The notes under the pieces are model-generated. The model was not told the origin of the DNA, did no database searches, and saw only the letters and a program-made list of their open reading frames with translations. A DNA stretch of 64,000 bases from Actinoplanes xinjiangensis (lineage in GTDB: Bacteria; Actinomycetota; Actinomycetes; Mycobacteriales; Micromonosporaceae), in the NCBI RefSeq assembly GCF_003148685.1, contig NZ_QGGR01000033.1:1-64000 (forward strand), written 5' to 3'. Position 1 is the first letter of the stretch; each line of letters begins with the position of its first letter. This document shows, piece after piece, positions 41,157-49,360 of this stretch. The position numbers were made by a program, and so were the translations under genes.

Positions 41157-41966
41157 TCACATGGCGGCGTGACCGTGCCGCCAGTAGCCGATGAAGTCGA
41201 TGTGGCCCTTCGGCACCGCACGGTCCTCGACGAGGTGCCGGCGGCCACCGGTGACCAGCGCCGACTCACCGACCAGGTACGCCCAGACCGGCGCGGACGG
41301 CAGCTCCGCGGCCCGCAGGGTGGCGAGCGCCAGCTGTCCCGGCACGTCGCCGGGCCGCTCGCGGGCCACGAACCGCAGGTCCACGCCGGACGGCACGCGG
41401 AAGTCCTGCCGGTCGTCCATCGACGGCAGCTCCACGATCGCCACCCCCGTGGCGTCGTCGGGCAGCGACTCGCAGATCCCGGCCACCGCGGGCAGCCCGG
41501 TCTCGTCGGCGACCAGCAGCGTCCAGTCGTGGTCGGCGCGCGGGTTGTAGCCGACGCCCTGGTCGAGCAGGCCGGCCTGGTCACCCGGGTTCGCGCCGAT
41601 GGCGAACGTGCTGGCCGGGCCGCTGTGCCCGTCGGCGTCGACGTGCACCACGAAGTCGACGTCGAGACCGTCCGGACGGTAGGCGCGGACCGTGTAGTTG
41701 CGCACGAACGGCCGCTTCTGCTTGGCGGTGGCGAGATACTGCGCATACCAGAGCCCGGACGTACGGGTCGGCAGCTTCAGGGTGTCCTGGCCGGGGCGGG
41801 GCAGGAAGAGCCGGAACCACTGGTCGAAACCGAGCGGCGTGAACCGGTCGAGGCCCTCACCGCCGAAGGTGACCCGGACGACGTTCGGCGAGATCCGCTC
41901 GCTCTTGGTCACCTCGAGGAGCAGCACATGGGGATCGACCGGCTTGCGGATTTTGTAATTCGCCAT
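41157..41966 (-). CDS. Siderophore-interacting protein, FAD-dependent ferric reductase
   Basis: Protein of 269 residues of the SIP/ViuB family. The FAD-binding barrel has RPFVRNYTVRAYRP (RxYT motif) and FVVHVDADGHSGPAS. The NADPH-side domain contains LLVADETGLPAVAGI and ends with YWRHGHAAM. These enzymes reduce ferric siderophores in the cytoplasm to free iron. An IdeR/DtxR-type iron box lies immediately before the ATG, consistent with repression when iron is ample. No siderophore transporter or biosynthesis gene is next to it. Confidence 0.93.
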   Translation of the reverse strand: MANYKIRKPVDPHVLLLEVTKSERISPNVVRVTFGGEGLDRFTPLGFDQWFRLFLPRPGQDTLKLPTRTSGLWYAQYLATAKQKRPFVRNYTVRAYRPDGLDVDFVVHVDADGHSGPASTFAIGANPGDQAGLLDQGVGYNPRADHDWTLLVADETGLPAVAGICESLPDDATGVAIVELPSMDDRQDFRVPSGVDLRFVARERPGDVPGQLALATLRAAELPSAPVWAYLVGESALVTGGRRHLVEDRAVPKGHIDFIGYWRHGHAAM

Positions 41967-41968
41967 AG

Positions 41969-41987
41969 TTAGGCGACCCTAACCTAA
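41969..41987 (-). promoter_or_regulatory. IdeR/DtxR iron box at the siderophore-reductase gene
   Basis: On the minus strand TTAGGTTAGGGTCGCCTAA matches the 19-bp IdeR consensus (TTAGGTTAGSCTAACCTAA) at about 16 positions. It ends two bases before the ATG and contains a TAGGGT -10-like word. Bound repressor would cover both promoter and start, implying a leaderless or nearly leaderless mRNA. Confidence 0.8.
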
Positions 41988-42134
41988 TCGCCCCAGGCCA
42001 TCCAGAGGTGGGCATACCTGCCGCCGGCCCCGGTCCATCCCGGCCTCCGAGGCGTCCGGTCCGGCCAGGCGCAGGTCGTCGGCGAGCGGCCCGGCGAAGA
42101 CATGCACCCCCTCCCCCGCCCTCGACCGAAAACC

Positions 42135-42250
42135 GGCTGGCTCCCACCGCTGCCTCAACAACCCCGAGACAACGGTCACGACCAGCCACCCACAACCGGC
42201 TGGCTCCCACCGCTGTCTCGAGGGCGCTGAGGCAGCGGTGGGGACCAGCT
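42135..42250. repeat. Palindromic repeat array D, two units with array-level pairing
   Basis: Units at 42135-42187 and 42198-42250, 63 bp apart. The first left arm ends GCTGCCTC and the last right arm starts GAGGCAGC, both altered from the usual TGTCTC/GAGACA. The outer arms therefore match each other better than their own partners. The array lies between two divergent genes, where a terminator role makes little sense. Confidence 0.9.
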
Positions 42251-42349
42251 GGGGGTGATCTTGCGGCGTGCCAAGCCTGCCAGGACGCTCCCGCCGGTAA
42301 CAAAGGACGGTTACCGTTCGGACATCGAACGAGGATGGGCGGATCACCG

Positions 42350-43009
42350 ATGCGGATATTGCTCGTGGAGGACGATCGCCGGGTCGGGGCGGTGATGACC
42401 TCGATGCTGCAACGGCGGGGTTACGCGGTGGAGCACGCCGCCACGGCCACCGCCGCACTGGAGGCGGCGCCCTGTGACCTCGTACTGCTGGATCTGAACC
42501 TGCCGGACGGCGACGGGATCGACGTGTGCCGCGCACTGCGGGCCCGCAGCGAGCATCTGGGCATCATCGCGGTCACCGCGCGCGGTGAGGAGCGCGACCG
42601 GGTGACGGGCCTGCGGGTGGGAGCCGACGACTACGTGGTGAAGCCGTTCTCGATGGCCGAGTTGCAGGCGCGGATCGAGGCGCTGCTGCGGCGCACCGTC
42701 CGGCAGTCACCGGTGGCCGGCGGGATCATCGAGGTGGGCCGGATCCGGATCGATCCGGCGGCCCGGACCGTCGAGGTGGACGATGTGCCGCGCACACTGA
42801 CCCGCAAGGAGTTCGACATCCTCAGCTCACTGGCACGGCAGCCGGGTGTGGCGATGTCCCGGGAGCGCATCATGCTGGACGTGTGGCAGACCACCTGGTC
42901 CGGCAAACACACCCTGGAAGTGCACGTGGCGTCGCTGCGGGCAAAACTGGGTGATCCCGGGCTGGTGGAGACCGTCCGCGGCGTGGGCTACCGTTTGCGC
43001 ACTGGATGA
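42350..43009 (+). CDS. OmpR-family response regulator
   Basis: 219 residues. The receiver begins MRILLVEDDRRVG with phosphoacceptor aspartate in LVLLDLNLPDGDG, and the switch lysine is in DDYVVKPFSM. The C-terminal winged helix has TLTRKEFDILSSLARQPG, then MSRERIMLDVW and LEVHVASLRAKLGDPG. It pairs with the histidine kinase 15 bp downstream. ATG 42335, five codons upstream, is possible, but 42350 starts at the conserved receiver strand. The DNA targets are unknown; the convergent TAXI protein gene is a candidate partner by position. Confidence 0.93.
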   Translation: MRILLVEDDRRVGAVMTSMLQRRGYAVEHAATATAALEAAPCDLVLLDLNLPDGDGIDVCRALRARSEHLGIIAVTARGEERDRVTGLRVGADDYVVKPFSMAELQARIEALLRRTVRQSPVAGGIIEVGRIRIDPAARTVEVDDVPRTLTRKEFDILSSLARQPGVAMSRERIMLDVWQTTWSGKHTLEVHVASLRAKLGDPGLVETVRGVGYRLRTG

Positions 43010-43024
43010 GCAACGGGAGACGGC

Positions 43025-44386
43025 GTGCGCAGGCGGCTGGTGGTCACCTACCTGCTGCTGCTGTGCATGGTGCTGCTGGCTCTGGAGATTCCGCTCGCCG
43101 TCACGGTCGCCAGCCGGGAGACCGACGGGGCGGTCGCCGACCGGCTGGCTGACGCGACCCGGTTCGCGTCGCTGGCGGCACCCGCGGTGCGCAGCGGCGA
43201 CCTCGACGCGCTGAACGACGAGTTGCGCCGCTACCAGGAGCTGTATGGAATCGGCACGCTGCTGGTCGATCAGGATCAGCGGGTGCTCAGCGCGTTCGGC
43301 ACGGCCCCGGCGGCGCCGGCGGTCGCGGTGCGCGGTGCCCTGGCCGGGCACCAGGTGAGTGCTCCGGGGACGCTGTGGCCGTGGGAACGCGAGCCGCTGA
43401 TGGTGGCGGTGCCGATCAGCGACGGCGGCGCGGTGCTGGGCGTGGTGCTGACCGTGTCGCCGACCGACCGTACCCGTCGTGATGTGCTGATCGTGTGGCT
43501 GGTGCTGACTCTGGTCGGGGTACTGGCGGTGGCGTCCTGCCTGACCACCGCGGACCGCCTGGCGAGCTGGGTGCTACGGCCGGTGACCCGGCTGGACGCG
43601 GCGGCGCACGAGATCGGCGCCGGGGACAGCGCGGCCCGGGTGCAGCCCGGGCTGGGGCCGCCGGAGTTGCGGCGGCTGTCGGCGAGTTTCAACGAGATGG
43701 CCGACGCGGTCGCCGAGGCGATGGAGCGGCAGCGGTCGTTCGTCGCGCACGCCAGCCATCAGCTGCGGAACCCGTTGACCGTGTTGCGGCTGCGGATCGA
43801 GGACCTGGGCAGCCGGCTCGACGACGAGGATCTGCGGGAGGACCGGGAGTTCGCCCTGGAGGAGACCGACCGGCTCGCCGACGTGCTGGACGGGCTGCTC
43901 GCCCTGGCTCGCGCCGAACGCGGCCGGCATCAGGTGGAGGTCGCCGACGCGACGGCGCTGACCGCGCACCGGGTGAAGGCGTGGCAGCCGCTGGCCGAGC
44001 GGCGCGGCGTCGAGCTGGTGGCCGAGCTGCCGGAGGAGCCGGTGCCGGCCCGGCTGGTCGCGACCGCTCTCGATCAGGCGCTGGACGCGCTGATCGACAA
44101 CGCCCTCAAATTCACTCCGGCCGGTGGCCGGGTGGCGGTCCGGTTGCGGTCCGTGGCGGACGGGGATGCCGAGGTGACGGTACGTGACACCGGCCCCGGA
44201 ATGACCGAGGAGCAGTGCCGGCTGGCCACCGAACGGTTCTGGCGGGCACCAGACGCACAGAATGTGGACGGCGCCGGCCTGGGCCTGTCGATCGTGAACG
44301 TGCTGGTGGAGGCGTCGGGTGGCCGGTTCACGCTGGCTCCGGCCGAGTCGGGCGGCCTGGCGGCGACGATCCGGTTCAGGGCTTGA
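43025..44386 (+). CDS. Membrane sensor histidine kinase of the adjacent two-component system
   Basis: 453 residues. Two helices (about 5-27 and 157-178) enclose a 130-residue extracytoplasmic sensor. HAMP (about 180-235) leads to HisKA with FVAHASHQLRNPLTVLRLR and an ATPase with LIDNALKFTPAGG, DTGPGM and GAGLGLSIV. SHQLRNP is the H-box form of the TctE/QseC-like group. The GTG has GGGAGA upstream. Its last 11 bases overlap the 3' end of the convergent TAXI gene. Confidence 0.93.
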   Translation: MRRRLVVTYLLLLCMVLLALEIPLAVTVASRETDGAVADRLADATRFASLAAPAVRSGDLDALNDELRRYQELYGIGTLLVDQDQRVLSAFGTAPAAPAVAVRGALAGHQVSAPGTLWPWEREPLMVAVPISDGGAVLGVVLTVSPTDRTRRDVLIVWLVLTLVGVLAVASCLTTADRLASWVLRPVTRLDAAAHEIGAGDSAARVQPGLGPPELRRLSASFNEMADAVAEAMERQRSFVAHASHQLRNPLTVLRLRIEDLGSRLDDEDLREDREFALEETDRLADVLDGLLALARAERGRHQVEVADATALTAHRVKAWQPLAERRGVELVAELPEEPVPARLVATALDQALDALIDNALKFTPAGGRVAVRLRSVADGDAEVTVRDTGPGMTEEQCRLATERFWRAPDAQNVDGAGLGLSIVNVLVEASGGRFTLAPAESGGLAATIRFRA

Positions 44387-45305
44387 CCGACTTGTAGTAG
44401 CGGGCCGCCCCCGGATGCAGCGGCACCGGCAGGGTGGAGATCGCCGCGCGCATCTCCAGGCGCTCGGCGGCCGGGTGGGCGGCGGCCAGCTCCCCGCGCC
44501 GTTCCATCAGCAGCCGGGTCAGGTCGTACGCCAGGTCCTCGGGCATCGTCGCGGCGACCACGAGCAGGTTCGGCACGGCGATCGTGGCGACCGGCGGCAG
44601 CGAGTAGGCGGACGCCGGCACGTCGCGCACCACGTACACGTCGCTGTAGGCCGCGCGCAGTTCACCGGCCCATTCGGACAGGTCGACGATCCGGATGCCG
44701 ACCGCGGCGCCGAGCCGTTCGATCCCGGTGACGGGCAGTCCACCGGAGAAGAAGAACGCGTCGATCTCGCCGCGTTCCAGGGCCAGGATCGAGGCGTCGA
44801 GGCCGAGGTCGCGGCGCTGCACGGCGCCCGCCATGCCGGCGACGGACAGCAGCCGGCCGACGGTCACGGTGGTGCCGGAGCCGCGGGCGCCGACCGACAC
44901 GCGGCGGCCCTTGAGGTCGGTCAGGCCGGTGATCGGGCTGTCCGCCCGGACGACCAGGTGCAGCAGGTCGTCGTAGACGCGGGCGAGGGCGACCAGTCCG
45001 GGGGCCGGTTCACCGCCGGTGACCAGCACGTCGGACTGGGCGAACCCGACCTCGGCCTGCCCGCGGGTGACCAGGTCCAGGTTCTCCGCCGAGGCGGCGG
45101 TGGCGAGGACACTGGCGTCGGTGCCGGGCAGTTCCCGGTCGATGATGCCGCTGAAGGCGGTACCGATCGCGTAGTAGACGGCGGTGGGACTGCCGGTGGC
45201 GATCCGCACCCGGCGATCCTCCGCCACATCACGGCCACAGCCTGTAACGATGAGGAGCGTGACCAGCCCGGCAAGCGCCATGCGACGGCTGGTTCGAAGG
45301 GTCAC
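44376..45305 (-). CDS. TAXI-family solute-binding lipoprotein
   Basis: About 309 residues. A lipoprotein signal (RMALAGLVTLLIVTGCG) precedes the TAXI fold: RIATGSPTAVYYAIGTAFSG, VLATAASAENLDLVTRGQAE, FAQSDVL, GARGSGTTVTVGRLL and EIDAFFFSGGLPVTGI. TAXI proteins bind small acids such as glutamate for TRAP transporters. No TRAP membrane subunit is nearby, so it may feed a distant transporter or act as a ligand receptor for the convergent two-component system (inference). The start is uncertain: GTG 45305 or the ATG six to eight codons later. Confidence 0.87.
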   Translation of the reverse strand: MTLRTSRRMALAGLVTLLIVTGCGRDVAEDRRVRIATGSPTAVYYAIGTAFSGIIDRELPGTDASVLATAASAENLDLVTRGQAEVGFAQSDVLVTGGEPAPGLVALARVYDDLLHLVVRADSPITGLTDLKGRRVSVGARGSGTTVTVGRLLSVAGMAGAVQRRDLGLDASILALERGEIDAFFFSGGLPVTGIERLGAAVGIRIVDLSEWAGELRAAYSDVYVVRDVPASAYSLPPVATIAVPNLLVVAATMPEDLAYDLTRLLMERRGELAAAHPAAERLEMRAAISTLPVPLHPGAARYYKSVKP

Positions 45306-45425
45306 CTTTGTTTCCCCACGCGGGACGGCCCGGTCCGCGCAAGTTTCCCTCAAGTCTGCGCCGCGGGTGTACCGGCCGAACGGCCTTATCGGCGACGGTG
45401 TCCTCAGCCACGGAGGGAGATGCCG

Positions 45426-46073
45426 ATGGACCCGACTTCGATTCGTCCGGTCGTGCTGGCCGACGCGCTGCCCGGCGCGTTCGAGTCCGCCTGTCTCGTC
45501 GAGTGTGTGGACACCTCCCGTCCCCAGCGACAGCCCCTGCCGGCCCCGGTTCCGCGGGCCGGCGAGGCGCTGGCCGAGTTCGATCGGGAAGACGCCGCCG
45601 ACCGCCTGGTATACCTGCTCGACGGCCTCGGTTGCGAGGCGGAGCGGGAGATCCGAACGGGGGGCGGGCGACGGCGGTACGAGGTGCATCGCGTGGTCGT
45701 GGCGGAATCGCAGCGTCTGGCGACGAGCCGGATGCTGGCGGCGGCCTGGCGCCAGGGCCGGCAGGCCCTCCTCGGCACCGAACAGCTCGGCGCCTCCTCG
45801 CCCCGGCACGTGCAACGGCTCACCCTGGCGCAGGCCGCCTGGCGGGCCGCTCTGCTCGCGGCCGGTCAGCGCCGGCGCGGTCACCTGCTGTGGGTGACGT
45901 TGCGTGATCAGGAGATCGCGGCGGTGCTGGTCCGGGCGGCCCGGCTGCTCGGGGTGACCGCCGAGGTCGCCCGGCGGCCCGGCTGCCTGGTGGTCACGGT
46001 GCCGGTCGAGGCCGCGGCCGCGTTGCCGGCCACCCCGCCCCGCCTGCGACTCCGCGCCGGCTCGCTGGTCTGA
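45426..46073 (+). CDS. Hypothetical protein with a possible WhiA-like half domain
   Basis: 215 residues from ATG 45426, which has GGAGGG with an eight-base spacer. No family is certain. The C-terminal half (RLTLAQAAWRAALLAAGQRR then HLLWVTLRDQEIAAVLVRAA then RLLGVTAEVARRPGCLVVTV) has the helix-strand-strand-helix-strand pattern of the LAGLIDADG-like repeat in the sporulation regulator WhiA. The N-terminal half (AADRLVYLLDGLGCEAEREI) may be a second such repeat. It is soluble and arginine rich. It lacks the WhiA helix-turn-helix. The resemblance is judged by eye only. Confidence 0.6.
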   Translation: MDPTSIRPVVLADALPGAFESACLVECVDTSRPQRQPLPAPVPRAGEALAEFDREDAADRLVYLLDGLGCEAEREIRTGGGRRRYEVHRVVVAESQRLATSRMLAAAWRQGRQALLGTEQLGASSPRHVQRLTLAQAAWRAALLAAGQRRRGHLLWVTLRDQEIAAVLVRAARLLGVTAEVARRPGCLVVTVPVEAAAALPATPPRLRLRAGSLV

Positions 46074-46115
46074 ACCCGGCCGGTCCGGTCGGGACTGTCC
46101 CGGCTCGGCTCGACA

Positions 46116-46241
46116 GCGGCCCGGGTCGGATGGATCGCGGCCCGGGTCGGATGGATCGCGGCCCGGGTCGGATGGAGGGTGGCCCGGGTCGGCGCGATGG
46201 CGGCCCGGAGCGGCTCGACGGCGGCTCAGGCCGGCTCGACG
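46116..46241. repeat. 21-bp tandem repeat at the 3' end of the amylase gene
   Basis: Copies start at 46116, 46137, 46158, 46179, 46200 and 46221, each 21 bp apart, with core GCGGCCCGGGTCGGATGGAT. The first three are nearly identical and later ones decay. The last copy overlaps the stop codon of the amylase gene. It lies between two convergent genes. Confidence 0.85.
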
Positions 46242-47698
46242 GTGAGGATGTGCGTGCCCCACGGGGGCAGGTCCACGAACAGGCCCTCGCCGGCCAGCTC
46301 GTCGCCGTCGCGGTCGAAGACCCGCCCGTCCAGCAGGTCGGTCAGTTCCCAGGAGCGCCCGGCCAGTCCCGGCCACGGCAGTGTGACCCGCGCCTGGGCC
46401 GGGTGGTCGCCGAAGTTGACGACGACCAGGCGCCGGGTGGCGCCCTCGTGCCAGGACCAGGCCACCACGTCGCGATGCGACGGATTGTCCGGCCAGCCGT
46501 GGCTGTCGAGCAGCCGCCACTCGCCGCGGCGCACTCGAGAGGCGATCGTCAGCAGCCGCCGGTGGAAGGAGCGCAGCTCCAGGTCGGCCGGCTCGTCCGG
46601 GTAGCGGCCGAGGAAGACCGGCAGACGGGTGGTACGGCCCTCGAACTGGCCGTCGTGCCAGAGGGTGGCGCCGGGCAGCGTGGCGATCGCCACCGCGGCG
46701 GCGCGCTGCCGGCCCCCGGGCATGTCGACGGCGGCCCGCGGCTCGTCGTGGTTCTCGGTGAACCGCAGCAGCCGGTCCTGATAGCCGCGGTCGGCGACCA
46801 GGTGCTTGCGCAGCGACTCGGCACCCTCGTGGACGAGCCGGTCGTACAGCCGCTTGTCGTAGCAGAAGTCGAAGCCCTGCCGTTGCAGCGTCCACTCGGT
46901 GTCCCAGTACGCCTCCGCGATCAGCACGATCCCGGGGTGCACGTCCCGGACCCGCTCGATGATCGGCGGCCAGAACTCCGCGGACGGGACCGGCCCCGCG
47001 TACGCCCCCCAGGTGCCGGCGAAGATGTCGTTGGTGACCAGCATCGCCATGTCGCAGCGGACCCCGTCGCACTGCTCGCCGATCCAGGTGAGCGTGGCCA
47101 CGGTCGCCTCACGCAGGCCCTCGTCGAACGCGTTGAGCTGGGCGACGTCCGGCCACGGCGGGAAGAACGGGTCACGGCCGAACGCCAGGATGCGGCCGGC
47201 CGCCTCGAACCAGCCGGTCGGGTCGGCGGCCAGGTCGGCGGCGCCGCCCTGGATGAACCAGTTCGGGTGGTCGACGGTCGCCGGGTGGTCGGGGGCCACG
47301 TGGTTGGGCACGTAGTCGAGGATCAGCTTCACGCCGCGCCGGTTCAGCTCGGCACGCGCGGTGGCCAGCCCCTCCGGCCCACCCAGGTGATCATCGACGC
47401 GGTAGCCGCGTACGCAGTAGGGCGAGCCGACCACGTCCTCGTCGGCCAGATCGGGCAGTGCTGCCCGGAAGGCGCGCTGCAACGACGTGTTCTCCCGCGC
47501 GACGGCGAGACCGGCGGGGCTGCGCTCCCACACGCCCATCAGCCAGACCGCGTCGACGCCGGGGGCGGCGACCTCGTCCCACACCTCACCCGGGACGGTG
47601 CCCAGGGCCACCGGACGGCCGTACCTCCGGGTGAGCCCGGCCAGCCACGGCCAGGTGCCGATCTCGTAGATCACCGGCGCCGTCGGCCACCCGGTCAT
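46226..47698 (-). CDS. Alpha-amylase family (GH13) enzyme
   Basis: Cytoplasmic-type GH13 protein of 490 residues. The four conserved regions are LDYVPNHVAPDH (I), GVRCDMAM with the nucleophile aspartate (II), VLIAEAYWDTEW with the acid/base glutamate (III) and RFTENHDEPRAA (IV). A C-terminal beta domain (about 405-490) ends in a WGTHILTVEP segment. There is no signal peptide. Substrate may be glycogen, a maltooligosaccharide or trehalose-type sugar. The ATG directly follows the stop of a 48-residue secreted peptide gene (TGAATG), implying translational coupling. Confidence 0.92.
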   Translation of the reverse strand: MTGWPTAPVIYEIGTWPWLAGLTRRYGRPVALGTVPGEVWDEVAAPGVDAVWLMGVWERSPAGLAVARENTSLQRAFRAALPDLADEDVVGSPYCVRGYRVDDHLGGPEGLATARAELNRRGVKLILDYVPNHVAPDHPATVDHPNWFIQGGAADLAADPTGWFEAAGRILAFGRDPFFPPWPDVAQLNAFDEGLREATVATLTWIGEQCDGVRCDMAMLVTNDIFAGTWGAYAGPVPSAEFWPPIIERVRDVHPGIVLIAEAYWDTEWTLQRQGFDFCYDKRLYDRLVHEGAESLRKHLVADRGYQDRLLRFTENHDEPRAAVDMPGGRQRAAAVAIATLPGATLWHDGQFEGRTTRLPVFLGRYPDEPADLELRSFHRRLLTIASRVRRGEWRLLDSHGWPDNPSHRDVVAWSWHEGATRRLVVVNFGDHPAQARVTLPWPGLAGRSWELTDLLDGRVFDRDGDELAGEGLFVDLPPWGTHILTVEPA

Positions 47699-47845
47699 TC
47701 ACGCCCCCTCCGTCACGTCTCCCCATGCTAGGCGGGAGATCGGCGCGGGCGCCGCGTGGACCGGTCCGGCATCCGCCGGAGTCGCCGTCATCACCGCGCC
47801 GGATACCACCAGACAGCCCAGAAACACCCTGATCAGACCGCGCAT
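47699..47845 (-). CDS. 48-residue secreted peptide coupled to the amylase gene
   Basis: The frame starts MRGLIRVFLGCLVVSGAVMT, a Sec signal, with probable cleavage after TPADA. It leaves a mature peptide of about 22 residues beginning GPVHAAPAPISRL and ending GDVTEGA. GGAGGG lies seven bases before the ATG, one of the strongest binding sites in the window. Its TGA touches the amylase ATG. The family is unknown. It may be a leader that delivers ribosomes to the amylase start, or a real exported peptide. Confidence 0.55.
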   Translation of the reverse strand: MRGLIRVFLGCLVVSGAVMTATPADAGPVHAAPAPISRLAWGDVTEGA

Positions 47846-48026
47846 TTCACTTCCCTCCGTGACGCCCGTCTGACGGAGAGAACGAACTAGTTGATCATTC
47901 GTCGCGGGGCGGCGTTTCCTTTCCTGGGGCTTAAGCCTCGCGGACGATCAACGAAATCGTGAACGATCCACCCATCACTCCCGTATCGGAGGGCGGCACC
48001 ATCACCGAGGGATTCGGGAGGACATT

Positions 48027-49298
48027 GTGGCACGGACCGGTATCGATACGTCGATCCTGCACAAGGGTTCACACAGCGCGTCGTTCTTCGACGTGGCACG
48101 AGCCGCGGGTGAGGGCGTCGAGATCGTCGACTTCTGCATCCCGTGCAACCCGTACTTCCCCACCCCGGAGATGTTCGACGAGCTCAGCCGGGACCTGAAG
48201 AGCATCCTCAAGTACTACCCGAGCGACTCGTCGGCGATCACCAAGAAGCTGGCCAGCGTCCTCAACCTGCACCCGCAGACGGTGGCCATGGCGAACGGCT
48301 CGACCGAGCTGATCACCTGGATCGACCACCTGCTGATCAAGGAGAGCGTCGCGATCCCGATCCCGACCTTCGGCCGGTGGACCGACCAGCCGATGGAGAC
48401 CGGCAAGCGGGTCGACATGTTCCCGTTGCAGGAACGCGACGGTTTCCGGCTCGATCTGGAGGAGTACGTCCAGTTCATCCGGGAGCGCAAGTCGCGGGTC
48501 GCGGTGGTCTGCAACGTCAACAACCCGGACGGCCACTACATCCCGCGGCGGGACGTGATCCGGTTCATGGACGCGCTCAGCGACCTGGACCTGGTCGTCG
48601 TCGACGAGTCGTTCATCGACTTCTCCGACGCCGAGCGCTACCCGTCGGTCGGGCCGGACGCGGTGATCCGCCCGAACGCGGTGGTGCTCAAGAGCCTCGG
48701 CAAGAACTTCGGCCTGCACGGCATCCGGTTCGGCTACATGCTGGCGAACCCGGCGATCGCCGGCAAGATCGCGAAGATGCTGCCCAAGTGGAACCTGAAC
48801 TCCCTCGCGGAGAAGGTCGTCCACATGATCTCCGACCACGAGATGGAGTACGAGGAGAGCCTGCGCCTGCTCAGCCGGGACCGCCGGTCGATGGGCCGGG
48901 AACTTCAGCGCATCCAGGGGCTGACCGTCTTCCCGTCGCAGGGCAACTTCTTCCTCGTCAAGCTGCCCAGCGAGTGGTCCGGTGTGGCGCTGCGCGACTA
49001 CCTGGTCGCCAACCACGGCATCATGACCCGCGAGTGCGGCAACAAGCTCGGCATGACCAGCCAGTTCATGCGCCTCGTGGTGCGCCCGGCCGCTGACGTG
49101 GACCGGCTCGTCGACGGCATGCTCGACTACGCCCAGCGGTTCCACACCCGGTCGGTCTACGACACCGACCCGATGGAGAGCACCCCGCGGGCGCGCTGGA
49201 CCGACCCGGCGTACGACGACCAGCCCGACAACCTGATCCAGTACCCGGCTCAGCGGGCCGGCAACGAGTACACCGCACGCCGCGCCGCCGTGGGCTGA
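48027..49298 (+). CDS. Class I/II PLP-dependent aminotransferase (HisC-like)
   Basis: 423 residues of fold-type I. The PLP lysine is K226 in LKSLGKNFGLHGIRFGY. VCNVNNPDGHYIPR binds the cofactor ring side and VVVDESFIDFS provides its aspartate. MANGSTELITWIDHLL is the phosphate-binding start. RLVVRP has the carboxylate-binding arginine. The closest recognisable type is the histidinol-phosphate / aromatic aminotransferase group; the substrate is unknown. The C-terminal 45 residues (after AQRFHTRS) extend past the fold. The GTG has GGGAGG upstream. The 181-bp upstream gap contains a GGCTTAAGCC palindrome. Confidence 0.9.
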   Translation: MARTGIDTSILHKGSHSASFFDVARAAGEGVEIVDFCIPCNPYFPTPEMFDELSRDLKSILKYYPSDSSAITKKLASVLNLHPQTVAMANGSTELITWIDHLLIKESVAIPIPTFGRWTDQPMETGKRVDMFPLQERDGFRLDLEEYVQFIRERKSRVAVVCNVNNPDGHYIPRRDVIRFMDALSDLDLVVVDESFIDFSDAERYPSVGPDAVIRPNAVVLKSLGKNFGLHGIRFGYMLANPAIAGKIAKMLPKWNLNSLAEKVVHMISDHEMEYEESLRLLSRDRRSMGRELQRIQGLTVFPSQGNFFLVKLPSEWSGVALRDYLVANHGIMTRECGNKLGMTSQFMRLVVRPAADVDRLVDGMLDYAQRFHTRSVYDTDPMESTPRARWTDPAYDDQPDNLIQYPAQRAGNEYTARRAAVG

Positions 49299-49360
49299 CG
49301 CTCAGTTCCCCGCCGTACCCGCCGATAGGTGGCCCGAAGGGCTCGGCTGGGGAGCGAGGG

